From Podospora bellae-mahoneyi (Eukaryota > Ascomycota > Sordariomycetes > Sordariales > Podosporaceae): DNA of 64,000 bases. Positions 13,027 to 24,960 of the stretch are shown here, one piece after another. The stretch lies in the NCBI RefSeq assembly GCF_035222275.1, contig NC_085884.1, positions 3,162,001 through 3,226,000 of the forward strand, in the 5' to 3' direction. Both the position numbers and the translations under genes were made by a program. Each line of letters opens with the position of its first letter. The first letter of the stretch is position 1. The notes below the pieces were generated by a model, which did no database searches, was not told where the DNA came from, and saw nothing but the letters and a program-made list of their open reading frames with translations.

Positions 13027-14754
13027 CTAAATATCAAGCATGCTCCTTATCTGTTGCGGTGGCTGTTGGCTCACCCTCGAGCCCACACTAGGAGCTACAC
13101 TCCCCTCCCTTGCCCCTGTCGCACCTGGATATGGCGGTGGTGGTGGATTCGTCGTAGCTGCTGCCGAGAGTGTAGGGCCATCCATCATAACCTCCTGTTC
13201 CCTCCTTCTCCTTTCTGCCTCTGCACTTCTATTTTGAGGGAAAAGAACACCAGCTACCGCCTGCATGGCTCTTTCTTGTCGAATTCGCTCTGACCGACCA
13301 TTATACAGCGGTGGTGGTGACGTCGGCGGTGTATTTGTCCCAGCTGGGGACATGCCCGGTGCGGAAGGGGAGAGCGGGCTCATTGGGACATCGTCTGACG
13401 CCGGGCTTCCATTGTTGCGCGGTTTATTCCCCTGGATTTCTCTGACATTGCGGACGAGTTGGTCGCGCATGCTTTCTCCTGGCACAACCACCTCTCCGTT
13501 GACTCTGGCCCACCATCCGGGCTTCTTGACGATGCCCATCTCCTGGTCGAGCTGCTGGTTGCGTACGATACGTTGGCGTTTGAGTTCTTTGTCTTCATTC
13601 TCGTTGATGAACCCAAAGATGACCTGGATGTACATGATCAATAAGGCTGGGGCGTAGCCACCAGCAAAAATAGCGGCTCGGTTCCCTTCGAGGTTCAAGG
13701 GGCTGTACTCAAACTTCCATGCGCAAAGCTCCTGATAGGCTGGGACGACAAGTGCGATGGGAATAAGGAGCTTGAATCGGAGAGGCGTCATGCGAATGAA
13801 GCCTACGAATCGGTTGATGATTCCACGGTTGCGTGGGCGGTAGTGTTTGATCGAATGACGGAGAGAGAAGACTGTTAAGCACCAGCAGACGAATAACAAA
13901 AAGCCGGCGGCTTTAAACCGGGCATCGGTGGCGGAGGGCTCAGCTTCGTTGACTACTTGTTCGGGGTAGCGCTGGTGCTGGATGGGAGTCCAGTTTCGGG
14001 GAATAATCATGAAGAAGTTCTGGAGAGACAAAAGTTAGAGGGGTTGGGTATCAAGACGGAAACTGAGAGGACGTACAAGCCACCAGAACAAATAGAAGAT
14101 CAAAGGCAGATGGAATTCCACCTTTGATCTTCTATCGTCATCTCGCAAGGCGTAGGGGTCCGGATCTATAAACTGCCGTTCCATCCAACTGCCCCAATGG
14201 CGCACTGCTTCCCATACCTGGGCAATAGTGCCCAGCTGCATCAGAAACCAGAAGAAACTCGTGAGGATAAGTGGCAACTCGGGAAGATAGTATCGGTCGA
14301 CGTCCATGGCGGTAAACAAACTGACAACGGCAGTAGCGCTGACAATAATTCCCCAGTACCACTGCCATCTCCTTCCAATGGGATAGAATCGCTTTGTGAC
14401 GGGGAGGTAGAGGCGGCCGTGTCGATTAAGCGCGACGATGGTCAGGACAAGAGCGACGCCGAAGAGAACAGCGAAACCAATCGAAGTGCCGGCTCGTTCT
14501 CCGATGCCATTAACGGGAGACCAACACCATGTTGCGTTGATGAAGGTGCCATTGGGCATGACAAAGTCAGCGATCCACGGTTCCCAAGCCAAAAGACACC
14601 AAGAGCCATTGGAGAGGGTTTGGTTTGTGAATAGCGTGTAGTTCCAGTGTTCAAGAGTGGTGAGGTTGAGATGGCTATTTCCAATCAATGTGTCACTCGA
14701 GTTGTCGCCAGGTGGGAAGGGAATGATATCCCGAACTTGGAGGAACGAGTCCAT
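13027..14754 (-). CDS. Seven-helix membrane protein, DUF2434 family
   Basis: Two exons on the minus strand, 14754-14077 and 14019-13027, give 556 residues. The 57-bp intron starts GTACGT and ends CAG, in phase 0, so FWWL joins NFFMIIPRNWTPI. That PRNWTPI block is characteristic of the fungal DUF2434 family as I recall it. The N-terminus carries several N-glycosylation sequons (NSS, NLT, NYT, NQT, NGS), implying it is luminal or extracellular. About seven hydrophobic helices follow, the last near GYAPALLIMYIQVIF. The C-terminal third is charged, then Pro/Ser-rich and disordered, presumably cytosolic. Function is unknown. It diverges from COG5 across a 1-kb shared upstream region. Confidence 0.9.
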
Positions 14755-15741
14755 GTTGGTGGCTCGGTCGCACCCAGAGGGTGGTTGCGCGCGCGCGTGT
14801 TAAATATCGATATTCGTCGTTTTCGAGAGCTCGATCGGACAGGAGGAACAAGTGAATTATTGAATATTAAGGAAGCCGGTACTTTGACATTGTTGACACC
14901 ACGATTGACAATCACAACGGCTTGACCCAATGATCGGAGGGCTCAAGGATCAGGGGCGACGTGTTGCTGCAGGCGATGTCATGGGCTACTGCCGAAGCTC
15001 CCGTCAGTGGATGTTTTTTGGAAGATGGTGTCAAATCGTATATGGGGGCCAAAAAGGTGTCAATTCTGTGGTTGTACGAGGGTGCGTGGCTGGAAACGGC
15101 GAACCCAGTGCCCCAGGTCCCACTGCCAAGATATTAATTTCCTAACAGTGAGCCCGGTTGACAGATGGCTTCTGGACGGATGGAAATGTTTAATCGCTCA
15201 GGGCACTTGCAGTGAGAGTGGGGGTTTGCCCAGCCCGCGGCAGGGACCAGCTGCCGTCAGCAACAGGCGAACACGATCACCACTGTGCCGAGAACCACCA
15301 AACATCGAGTGAGCGATAGGAAGCCATTCCCAATTCCGCCAGTTGTCACTTAAGTACACAGTCCCTGCTTTGCGCCATAAGTAATTCTCAATGGTCTGTA
15401 TCGTGCTGTTCCCAGGGTCCAGCGCCGTACACAGGCAATAACAGGTACCATAACTTCCAAAAACGGCGATGACCTCACAGCTCACAGCACGGAATAGCTC
15501 CCACAGCCACGCATGCACAGCAATTGCGGGGCAATGAGCTAGCTGCATGCCACTGGGGCCGCCAACGCCCACTTGAAAATTGTGGCTCCCAAACCCAACG
15601 ACCTGGCCTCCATTTCGGGAGGTTTTGCGCCCTGACCATTCTCTTGGCAGGGATCACCGCCAAACATTCAACCCAAGCTTCAACACCAGGGCACGACCAC
15701 AACGACGCCAACGAACAAAGGCCCATTGCGCCCACCTCACA
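14755..15741. other. Divergent promoter region between DUF2434 gene and COG5
   Basis: About 1 kb separates the two start codons on opposite strands. It contains an alternating GCGCGCGCG run near 14.79 kb next to the AT-rich palindrome AATATCGATATT, and a TTGTTGACACC stretch. No credible coding frame was seen. It presumably holds both promoters. Confidence 0.5.
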
Positions 15742-17154
15742 ATGTCCAACCCCAACGACCCCTCCAACACGGACGAGCCCTCCTACATCGACTACGAGGC
15801 CTTCCTCTCCCCCACCTTTTCTCCCTCCGCCTTCGCCAACACCCTCGTCCTCTCCACCAACAACCCGACCGAGCTCCCCCTCGATCTCTCCACCCCCTTG
15901 CGGCGCGTCTTGTTTGACATTCAAGAAGTTGACTCCCATATTGACAGCCTTACCACCCGCTCATCCATCCCGCTGCTATCCTACACCAAATCCCAGACCG
16001 ATGCCTCGGTGAAGATCGTCTCCGAAGTCGACGCCCAGCTCAAGGCGCTGAACGAGAGTTACAAGCAGCTCGAGAAACAAGTGATACAGAAACACTCCGA
16101 GGCCGAACAAGTAAAGCTCGTAGCGGCAAGACTATGGGAAACTTTGCGGCTCGGGAGGGCAGTGGGAAGGGCACTGCAATTGGGAAGGCAGCTCGAGGTG
16201 CAGAATGGGGAGCTTATTGGGTCAGCAACGGCAAGTGTGACGACTAGTGCTGCCAGTTTGAAGAGCAGGGAACGGCAGCAGGATCATAGGGCGTTGGTTA
16301 GGTGTACTCACACTCTTCTGCAGCTTAGGGAGCTGTTTGCTAGTGTCGGGACACCTGGTGGGGAGGGGTACGGACTGGAGAAGGTGCTTGTTGTGCGGAC
16401 GTTGAGGGAACAAATTGTTGCGCCGGTGGAGAAGAATGTCAGGGAGACGGCAGAGAGGATATCGAGAGAGTTCTCGGTTGGGAGCGCGAGTGGGAGTGCC
16501 ACGTTTGCGCAGTCGGAGGAGATCAAGGGACGGACGGTGTCGGCGTTGACAGCGTTGTATCTGTTGACACAGGTGCCGACGAGGCCGAATGAGAAATGGG
16601 CACCCACACTGATGTTGCAGGCGTTGGAGGGTTATCTCAGGTCGGCGCTGCAGAGCAGCATTGCCGGACTTTCGAGGGCGTTGGCAAATCTGGATAGCTT
16701 GTCGAGGACGCTCGCGGAAGTTGGGGCAAGGTGTCAGAATGTGGTTGCCCTCGAGGCGGTATTGGAGGGAACAAAGGTGCCGGTCCATCCGATGCTACAG
16801 GGCAAGCAGCCAGTGCAAGGAGGAAATATGCTTCAGCCACTGCTTGCCTACCTGGAAACAGGATCCCTGGCGAGCTATTTCTGGCGCACCATGGCGAGTA
16901 GTATGGCGCCACGGGTTCAAGAAATTGTGGCAAAAGGAAATACAACAGCTGCTCGGACACTGAGGGCCAACAGGCAGAGCGTTGGTGAAGCTATTCGGGA
17001 GTGCGTCATCAAGGGGAGCCAACTGCCAAGCGTAGTGGCTGCTGCTGCGGCCAAGGGGAAGGGCAAGACTGGAGATGGGGAAGCTGCCAGCAAGCAGTGG
17101 GAACGAGAGGTGGCTGTTATGGTTGGGAGTGTTGTAAATAATCTTGGGAGGTGA
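15742..17154 (+). CDS. COG5: Conserved oligomeric Golgi complex subunit 5
   Basis: A single exon of 470 residues. The N-terminus reads YIDYEAFLSPTFSPSAFANT, then LDLSTPLRRVLFDIQEVDSH, which is the typical opening of fungal COG5 (PF10392). A heptad-rich segment around residues 85-125 (ALNESYKQLEKQV) fits the coiled coil through which COG subunits pair. COG5 belongs to the peripheral lobe-B tether that captures recycling vesicles at Golgi membranes and keeps glycosylation enzymes in place. The start is the only in-frame ATG ahead of the conserved block. The length is normal for fungi, shorter than the animal protein. The C-terminus has a small Ala/Lys/Gly-rich insert. Confidence 0.92.
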   Translation: MSNPNDPSNTDEPSYIDYEAFLSPTFSPSAFANTLVLSTNNPTELPLDLSTPLRRVLFDIQEVDSHIDSLTTRSSIPLLSYTKSQTDASVKIVSEVDAQLKALNESYKQLEKQVIQKHSEAEQVKLVAARLWETLRLGRAVGRALQLGRQLEVQNGELIGSATASVTTSAASLKSRERQQDHRALVRCTHTLLQLRELFASVGTPGGEGYGLEKVLVVRTLREQIVAPVEKNVRETAERISREFSVGSASGSATFAQSEEIKGRTVSALTALYLLTQVPTRPNEKWAPTLMLQALEGYLRSALQSSIAGLSRALANLDSLSRTLAEVGARCQNVVALEAVLEGTKVPVHPMLQGKQPVQGGNMLQPLLAYLETGSLASYFWRTMASSMAPRVQEIVAKGNTTAARTLRANRQSVGEAIRECVIKGSQLPSVVAAAAAKGKGKTGDGEAASKQWEREVAVMVGSVVNNLGR

Positions 17155-18201
17155 TAGGGCCTATCGAGGCCGTGTTTTATACACTGAATGAATAGATCTT
17201 GGCCATCTGTGGCAGTTGATCAAGAGAGCTACAATGCCCCTCGCTGAAGAGCCGCTGCTGTGTTGCGGGAAAATGTTTATCCGCTCTTCTTCAGCAACCG
17301 TTGTTGGGACAGCTGGACATTCACATTATTCCTGCCATTCCATCTTAAGTCCAGTCTGACCTGAATGCTCCTATCATGGCCAGAGTTGCTACAATCTTGG
17401 TGACTTTTTTATTGCAATTGTGTCTTTCTCTCAGTTGTTTCCTGAACTAACAGTTTCCTCCATGTTTACTTACCCCTTTATAGCATAGGCGATTGGTCTG
17501 TGCATGAAGGGGTTACTTGTTCGAAAAGAGACTCGTTCAAAACTGCAGATATGCCCAACCAGAGAATTGTTTGGTCGTATCAGAGGTTGAGATGAGTCCA
17601 CAAGTCGCGCTTTTCTATTTGTTGGGGCTTTATTTCACTTTTTGCATCTTTCGAGGGGTGCTGATAGTTATTATTTTAGTTGCGTTGGTTTTAGTTACCT
17701 GCTACCCTGAGCGCTGAGTGAAAGTCATCTGTTGACAATGACGATCTGGTTTGCCCACCGAACTTGGGTGAAAGGTGAGAGATATCAACAGTCAATGACG
17801 TAGAATCGGGTGATGAAGGATGCGAAATTTGGAGGGGTACTGTCCAGAGAAAGAGAGGTACGATGGTGCAAGGCAGACTGACTTAATGTCTGATAGGTTT
17901 TGAGGGGTATGATTTAGCTGATTGGTTATCAACGAGGGCGATGCCCGCGATCTGGGGGCTGGGCACTCGGACTATGGTAGTCGGGGGCCGCAAATCTCTC
18001 CGCATGGGGGAAAGAATGAGCGATCATTGGCTTTCAGGGAACTGTATACCTACAGTTTTAATCTATTCGGCTGCTGCGCCATACGATGGTCACCCTGCTC
18101 TATTTCCTTAAGATGACTGAAAGGAATAGACATTTTCCCCATGACCTCAGTCATCATAGCACTTCAGAATGTTTCATCTGTTTGTTCTCTTCTATACCAC
18201 C
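17155..18201. other. Intergenic between COG5 and membrane-protein gene
   Basis: No coding frame could be supported. The sequence includes pyrimidine-rich stretches and the presumed COG5 terminator plus the promoter of the next gene. An upstream in-frame ATG at 18169 could extend the following protein by 11 residues. Confidence 0.5.
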
Positions 18202-20019
18202 ATGGCGGGCATCGCGAATCCCAACTTGAGAAGATATGTCAGCCAAGTTGGCATTCTATCACTGGAATCACTTTTTCTGGGGAGTGTGATTCTGTTCTTT
18301 GTTGCGTCAAACACGCCCTGGTCTTGGGACCATCCGATGATCTTCAAAACGGGCTCTCATCTCCCTGTTCAATTCTGGCTGGCTGTTTTGGGTGTAGGGT
18401 TCAGCCTGCTCGCATTTGGACTGTCCGAGTCATATGTTCACTTGTTTGACGTGTGGTGCACATGGAAAGCTGGCAGCGATTCTGGACTCGATTACGCGAG
18501 ATATCTCAACACCCAACCAAGAGCTCCGGTAGTTGTTGGCTTTCGCGGATTTCGACCATTCGTTATGGTGCGGTACCTGATTATCTTGCTCGGCATCGCT
18601 GGCTCGATCGGCTACAAGTTCGCGATTGTTCAGATAACAGAGATGAGTCTGGAATTGGACGAAACAGCGGTGACGGTCCACTTGCCATCGGCGGAGCCAA
18701 TCGACCTAGCAACCGGCGCAACAAGCACCTGGCTACGTGACGGCCCTACTGCGCAAGCCAATCGAGCCTTTCAACACTTCAGCAGTGGTGTGGACGGTCG
18801 TCATACGGATATCGCTGTAGACGCTATGGACCGAATGCAACCACCTGGGGTTATTTTTATGTTTGGCGAAGGATTATGCTCCGACACATTTCACAAATTT
18901 GACGAGGGGATTCTTACAACTTTGGAACTGGTTATGGTAGCAAACTTGGAGGTTGAACGTCGAGACCCTAACGACTTTGTTGAGCTGGTTCCAGGAGGAT
19001 GGACTCGCGTTGCAAGAAGGGCGGCCGGATGGCTGGAAGGAAGCTCGGATGGGTTGATTATTGATTACAGGCACGAAGAGAACGGCACACTTAACATACG
19101 CTGGGCTGAGATACCCGAGTGGGCAGATGAAGAGCGCGGGACGTTCATAACAAGGCAACCGATAAACAGGGGCATTAGCTATACCATTGGCCTGACCCTG
19201 GCAGAAGTATCTCGAGTTGTTGCCTCAAAGGACTGTGGGGAGTTGAAAGAAGTCTGGCCAGTGGACTCCTTGATATCAACCATCCCTCTTGGACCACCTG
19301 CAACGCAGAATAACCAATTACTCAACACGCTACTCAAAGACCCCAAAATATCCATTTTGGATGGCGTGGGGCTGATTGTTCGCAACTCCATGACCACCTG
19401 GGGCCACGCCATTCACGCTTCAGAGCGACCAAACTACAGTCCAGGCCATGCGCCTGTCCCTTCAGAACGCTCACAATGGGATCTCGTTCCACCCGCATCC
19501 GAAAAACATAAGGGAAATCACGGCGGTAAATACTTCAAAAAGCATGGCCGCCCCGGAGCCGTGTATCTCGAGTCAAACGTCACGCTTCCACGCGACTTTG
19601 GTAACCCGAGAGTAGCCCAGACATATTCGTGGATGTTTTTACCGCAAGACCAGAATCATCCGGTTAGCTATCCGTATTACGAAGGAACCAGTGTCCAGAA
19701 TGCCGGTGTGGGGGGTTACTCTCAGGCAGCCGTCGTCTTCATTCTTCTTGGCGTGATTGGGTGCTCACTTATTCTTGTCAGACTGTACCTTGGACCGGCG
19801 GGAATAACGTCCTGGATGGGCCAGCATGTATATTTGGCGTTGGAAGGCAGGATCCAGAGACATGGTTCGGAGATATTGGCGTGCGGGCATCAGGTTGCGC
19901 AAAATCTTGGAACGGTCAGGATTGAGAAGCATTCCCGGATAATGAATGAAGATGAAAGGAACACGGCAGAGAGAGTTGAGTCCAAGAGTTCGACCGGGCT
20001 GTGGATCAAGGGCGTTTGA
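18202..20019 (+). CDS. Large multi-pass membrane protein, unrecognised family
   Basis: An uninterrupted frame of 605 residues from the ATG in CACCATGG context. An in-frame ATG 33 bp upstream in weaker context would add MFHLFVLFYTT. Three hydrophobic helices occupy the first 150 residues (near SLESLFLGSVILFFVAS, FWLAVLGVGFSLLAFGL and YLIILLGIAGSIGYKFAIV). A long hydrophilic domain of about 380 residues follows, with sequons NGT and NVT. One more helix (AVVFILLGVIGCSLILV) precedes a short charged tail. The topology suggests the large domain faces outside or the lumen. I recognise no domain. It resembles lineage-specific fungal surface proteins of unknown role. Confidence 0.8.
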   Translation: MAGIANPNLRRYVSQVGILSLESLFLGSVILFFVASNTPWSWDHPMIFKTGSHLPVQFWLAVLGVGFSLLAFGLSESYVHLFDVWCTWKAGSDSGLDYARYLNTQPRAPVVVGFRGFRPFVMVRYLIILLGIAGSIGYKFAIVQITEMSLELDETAVTVHLPSAEPIDLATGATSTWLRDGPTAQANRAFQHFSSGVDGRHTDIAVDAMDRMQPPGVIFMFGEGLCSDTFHKFDEGILTTLELVMVANLEVERRDPNDFVELVPGGWTRVARRAAGWLEGSSDGLIIDYRHEENGTLNIRWAEIPEWADEERGTFITRQPINRGISYTIGLTLAEVSRVVASKDCGELKEVWPVDSLISTIPLGPPATQNNQLLNTLLKDPKISILDGVGLIVRNSMTTWGHAIHASERPNYSPGHAPVPSERSQWDLVPPASEKHKGNHGGKYFKKHGRPGAVYLESNVTLPRDFGNPRVAQTYSWMFLPQDQNHPVSYPYYEGTSVQNAGVGGYSQAAVVFILLGVIGCSLILVRLYLGPAGITSWMGQHVYLALEGRIQRHGSEILACGHQVAQNLGTVRIEKHSRIMNEDERNTAERVESKSSTGLWIKGV

Positions 20020-21260
20020 GAATGTATATGTGACGGTATGTAGGGCACCTGACAAAGGGCCCACGTTTTTACCAGACCAATACCTGGTTGCTTTTAAGGC
20101 CGGATTTCCTGTTTGTTTACTTTTGGACTGAACAACCAACAACCAATATTGTAATACCAATTATCAACCAATTTCTGGCCTTTTGGTCTCTCTTTTCGCG
20201 GCCACTGACTTTCCTAGGCCACTAGCCGAACACGGTATGCTCTTCAGGGAGAGTGAGAGATGCTGAGGTCCGTGAGGGTGACACTGGTGTTCAGCTTGAA
20301 AAGGTTTTGGGTTATTTCCCTCCCCATTTGGATTCAGAGCGAAGAAGGAAAACGTTGAAAAGTTGAGATTCAAGCCCTGCTGTGCTTGTATCGGCAGATT
20401 CTGGCGGCTGGCGATGTCGGGTTGTGAGCGAATGAAGGATATGATCGACGGCAAGGAAGTGAGGATTGAGCATGGAAATCTTGACAAAATTCAGATCCTA
20501 CATGCTGCCGAACAGTGGCTGATGCCCAGAGTGTTTCCGCTGAAAGACGCATCCGCGGCAAAAGTTTTCCAGGAGGAATAGCGTTTCAGATGACCATTTT
20601 GGGAAGCGTACATGATCATAGATGCCTGGTGTTCTGACCCCTGCTTCATCCTCCGCCAGCTCACAAGTTCGCCCGGATATGAGCCGGTAAACCTCCCAAC
20701 CGGAAGGAGGCTGAAGCCAACCTTTTATACTCACGCTCGGTCTTGATCTCCTGCAGAGCACCGCCATCATCGCTCCAGAGTTTGTGTGACTTGGCAAAGC
20801 GGCCTTTCAGCACCGGTTCAAGCTGCGAAGCCACTGCCAGCTTCTTAGGCGCGCGGATGCCTGCGCCGCGATAACGGGGACTTGATCCTTCGCGCCTTGG
20901 CTCCTTATACTCTTACCTTCCGCTGCGCCGCAGTCGCCCGCTGCTGCTTATTTCGGATTCCACACCACGAACCACCAATGCTACTCCAAGCTGACCAGAA
21001 AACAGGGCCCAGGAGGGCGATCCCAGCCGCGACACTGAATGCGAGCTAGCTGTGAGATTGCCTGTCCCAGCTCCCACATCCCATTGGTTCTTAGATCCTG
21101 TTGCAACATGCTGCAGGGGCACTTCATGTCAAACCCGCCGCATACCGGGATACACAGTGTCTCTTTTAACCCCACGACCAGCGCTTACCGTGGCTCCTCG
21201 CTCTCCGGTTTCTCTTTTTCCTCTTGATACAGTTTTGACAGGTGCACCACCTACGGAACA
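20020..21260. other. Intergenic, no supported gene
   Basis: A frame at 20363-20581 and one on the opposite strand at 20498-20797 have no domain, splicing signals or composition to support them. The last 300 bp are presumably the promoter of the next gene. Confidence 0.45.
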
Positions 21261-22339
21261 ATGCGGGTAGAGGCTCTCTTGGTAGGTGCCGCCCTCTTTG
21301 GCGGTACCACTGTGCTGGGCCAAGTAACACCACAACCGAACATCAAGTTCATTACTCCACCGAATATCCAAGAAGGCGAACATGATATGAGGGATAATCC
21401 GGTTCATGAAGAAGGCAGTCTGCTCCCAATCACCTGGTCACCAGCACCCGAGGGAACGAGAATCAGTCTGACCCTCTTTCAACACAACACCACCGACGGC
21501 GGGTCTATTGGCAACTTTGAATACATCATGCGTATGTCTCATTCCCTTTCTTCCATGGCCCAACAACTGACCATGTCTTGACAGAGGGCACTGTCGGGAT
21601 TACACGGCACCCATGGATCGTGGCAACAACCAAAGACCTGAAGGACTCGGACGTCTTCAGAATCATCTTGTTCATCGAGGGAGAAACAGGAGGCCACACC
21701 GGCACCGAGTTCTTCAACATCACCCGAAAGAAAACCACAACAACAACAACAACAACCACATCCACCACCACCCTGCCCACGTCCATCGACAAAGACGACG
21801 AATCCAACAGCTCCTCCACATCCGTTAAATCAACCCCAACCGACACAGAAAACAGCAACAACTCCTCCCAAACAACCAACCGCTCAGAAGACATCACATC
21901 CACCTCCTCCGGGCTCTCCACCGGCGCCGCAGCAGGAATCGGCATCGGCGCAACCGGTGCCGTGATCCTCCTCGCAGGAGCAGCATTCTACTTCTTCTTC
22001 TTCAAACCCCGCCAAGAAAAGAAACAAGCGGCTCTTCTCGCCGCGAGCGGTGTTGGTGGTGCAGGATTCCCATCACCAGGAGTGACACCGCATCATCATT
22101 ACTCCCAGGTGCCGAGCCAGCATGGGCCGCCGTCGATGTACACGAGTTATGCGGGGATTCCACCGTCTGTGTCGCCTGGTCCGCCGGGGATGACGGAGTA
22201 CAAGCCGCCGAATTATTACGGGGGACAAATACCGCCGCAGCCGCCAAGTGAGATGAGTGGTGATTGGAGGGGGCATCCGCATGAGATGGCGGCGGGGCAG
22301 ATGGGGAGTTATGAGTTGCCGGGGTATCAGCAGAGGTAA
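21261..22339 (+). CDS. Secreted single-pass surface protein with Thr/Ser-rich stalk
   Basis: Two exons, 21261-21531 and 21585-22339, encode 341 residues. The 53-bp intron starts GTATGT, has CTGAC as a branch-like site and ends ACAG, giving EYIMQGTVGI across the joint. A signal peptide (MRVEALLVGAALFGGTTVLG) opens the protein. An ectodomain of about 130 residues with NTT and NIT sequons follows, then a Thr/Ser stalk beginning with a nine-Thr run. A Gly/Ala-rich helix (GAAAGIGIGATGAVILLAGA) leads to a Lys/Arg stop-transfer and a Pro/Gly/Tyr-rich cytosolic tail. This layout resembles fungal Mid2/WSC-type wall-stress sensors, but no cysteine-rich WSC domain is present, so the sensor role is only a guess. 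Confidence 0.88.
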
Positions 22340-23150
22340 TGGGAGGGGGGTGGGTAGACGATGGGTAATGGGCATGGAAGAGGAGTTTAGATGGTTCATA
22401 TTGAGCCGGAAGGGAAAATGGATAGGGCGGTTGATACCTGGGGGTTTTGGTTGTATTCATGGAGGAAAATAAGGGCTCTATTATACCACGTTGAGGGACA
22501 TGCTTTCTTCGTTTTCTTCATGTTCGGGCTTTCGTCTTACTCTGGTGTGCAGCCGAGCGTTTAAACGCCCGACATTCTTGTCTATACAAACCTTCTGTCG
22601 TGTCTTTCTGGTTGTAAATGTTATGGGATGATATCCGGGTTAGGGTTATTTGACGATTAACGTGAGAGGCTTGCGAAGGCTTGCGACCGACGTGGGAGGC
22701 GGGAGATTAAAAGAGATACGAGGTAGAAATACAAAGAACTTCGGACAATTCTGGTGGATATTTTATAAACTTTATAGAGAAAGTCCAGAAAGTTTGGGAG
22801 GTATAAGAGGACGTCTTGGGCAGTGTATTTCATCTTTCTTTTTGTTTCTTCCTTTATCCGACAATTCGATCTTTTACTTATAGGCCTTTAACAGTGAAGG
22901 GAGTACATATCTGTGTAGTTTTCGGCATCCTTGTTGCTGGGCTTACCTGCCCGCAAATGTGGCGGCTATGTGGCGTCTATCAGATGGTTGGGTGAAGTGA
23001 TCATGGCCGAGATGTTATTGTTATTGGTCAACAACAGCTGAAGGCTTGTTGATTAGCTGGTCAAGAGATTTGAGCGGGCAAGGCAAGTTGGTTCTTGCCT
23101 GATCAGTAGGCCAAACACCCCTCGACCGAATTTCACTTACCAGCTTTACC
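22340..23150. other. Intergenic, no gene seen
   Basis: The 3' flank of the surface-protein gene, then purine-rich sequence. A short GGGTTAGGGTT occurs at 22637-22648. No coding frame is supported. Confidence 0.5.
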
Positions 23151-23153
23151 ACG

Positions 23154-24960
23154 TTGCAGTTTCATCCCCACACGACGACGTATTTTGCGCCAAAATACGA
23201 CTGCTACGAACCGACAAAATTGAGCTTGTGGAAATCTACGGCAGCGATGTTGAACCATACGCCATCCTCTCCCACAACTGAGACAAGGAGGAGGTGTTGT
23301 TCCAGGATATACAACATCCTGAACTCGCAACCTGGAACTGGAGTACATGTCCTGACACTTGCGAAAATTTCACCCCCGCTGCTCACTCGTGTTTCGGGGA
23401 AGAAAGGCTTTTACAAGGTCCGAGAAGCAACCCTCCTCGCCAGAAAGCAAGGATTCAACTTCATCTGGATCGACACATGTTGCATAGACACAAGTAGCAA
23501 CACGGAGCCTTCTAAAGCCATCAGCTCCATGTATCAATGGTACAAAGATGCGCAAATCTGTTATGCGTTTCTCGCTGATGTCAGGTCAGTGACTGAGGAG
23601 GACCCATCTGAAGAGACGTTTGATTTTTCAGGGAAGCCGGTGATTTACGCGGCGCTGGACATTGCCAGAGCTGATTGCCCCCCGTAAAATTGAGTTCTAT
23701 GGATGTGACCGGAGTCACCTAGGAGATAAATCACCTGGTTCGGGATTTACGGATCTTGTTGCCAATGTTGCACACGTTCAAGTCAGTGTATTGGTGGCGA
23801 AACGGCCCCAAACAGCATATGTATCGGTAAATAAGATCCCCATGTTAATTCTGGTGAGACAGGTGAAGGCTGACAGCTCACCCGTTTAACAGCTTCACGC
23901 ATGCGTTGGGCCGCAGGCCGACAGACTACGTGAGTTGAAGATATCGCCTACTGCCTGCTCGGGCTTTTCGACGTGAACATGACACCCCAGTATGGAGAGG
24001 GAAGGAAAGCCTTTATTCGTCTCCAGAAAGACATTCTCAGTCAAGATGACAACCAATCACTATTCGCATGGCACGTCAACAAGAACGACATTGGCTCGCC
24101 TGATACTCTTTTCGGCCTTCTGGCCGATTGTCCGGATAGATTCCTTGACATTGGAGGCACCAAACTTGTCACACCAAAATCTATAGGAGGTCAACCAGTC
24201 ACCATCACACCCGGAGCTATCAACATTGAGTTGTTTCTCATTCCGTGCCACGACAAGGGGCGTGCAGATTTCCTCGCCATTCTCGATTGCGAAATTACCA
24301 AGGCTGAATCACGTCAAGCACCTGCGATATATTCGAAGCGATATTGGGGCACCGGAGATCAATATTCCAAGGTTCTTCCCTCAGAGCATGTTTTTGTTGG
24401 AAGACAAAGCTCGCTTGAGGGATGGGCCTCATGGCAGCGGATTTTCGCAACAGCGGAACCAAGATCAAAAGCCGCTATTCTGAGAATAGTACCCTCCAAG
24501 GACAACTCGGGACTCAGAAGCCATGATGAGGGGACCGCCTGCGAATGGGAGGTGATAGAAGCAAAACCTGCAATCTGCTGGGGTGAGCAAACTGGGACAT
24601 TTGAAGTGGAGACCTGCAAAGTTTGTTTCGGGGAACCAATTGGTTTTTTCAAAATCAAGATTATTTTGAAAGAAGGCCTTGTTTTTGTGGAGGTGGCAGT
24701 TAGCTTGAAACTTATTAGTGAACGCTCATTTCGAAGCTGGTGCCAAGTAACATCTGTGTCCCAGCATTTTCTGGACCTGCAAGACGGCAAGCACCACGGC
24801 TGTATACAGCTTTCAGCGAATATGGAGACTCCTACACAACCCAGTTTAATAATGCGTTGTCGCATGATCGTGTGGGAGACAAAATACCAGTGTTTATACA
24901 ACTGACGGAGCATCACCATGGTCAAAGTGTGACTGTTTCACTTTATGTACTCTGTCGATA
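23154..24960 (+). pseudogene. HET-domain gene relic (HET-D/E-like type)
   Basis: The hallmarks of the HET class that begins RLL....YGSD..PYAILSH are present. VEIYGSDVEPYAILSHN is followed by KEEVLFQDIQ, KKGFYKVREATLLARKQGF, FIWIDTCCIDTSSN and MYQWYKDAQICYAFLADV. Then come ELIAPRKIEFYG and NMTPQYGEGRKAFIRLQKDI with DDNQSLFAW. The conserved Trp after SHN/T is now a stop (TGG to TGA), a G-to-A change of the kind repeat-induced point mutation produces. Further segments are in different frames. The region after 24.1 kb keeps a long clean frame of the C-terminal half. It is a dead allorecognition-type gene. Confidence 0.85.
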
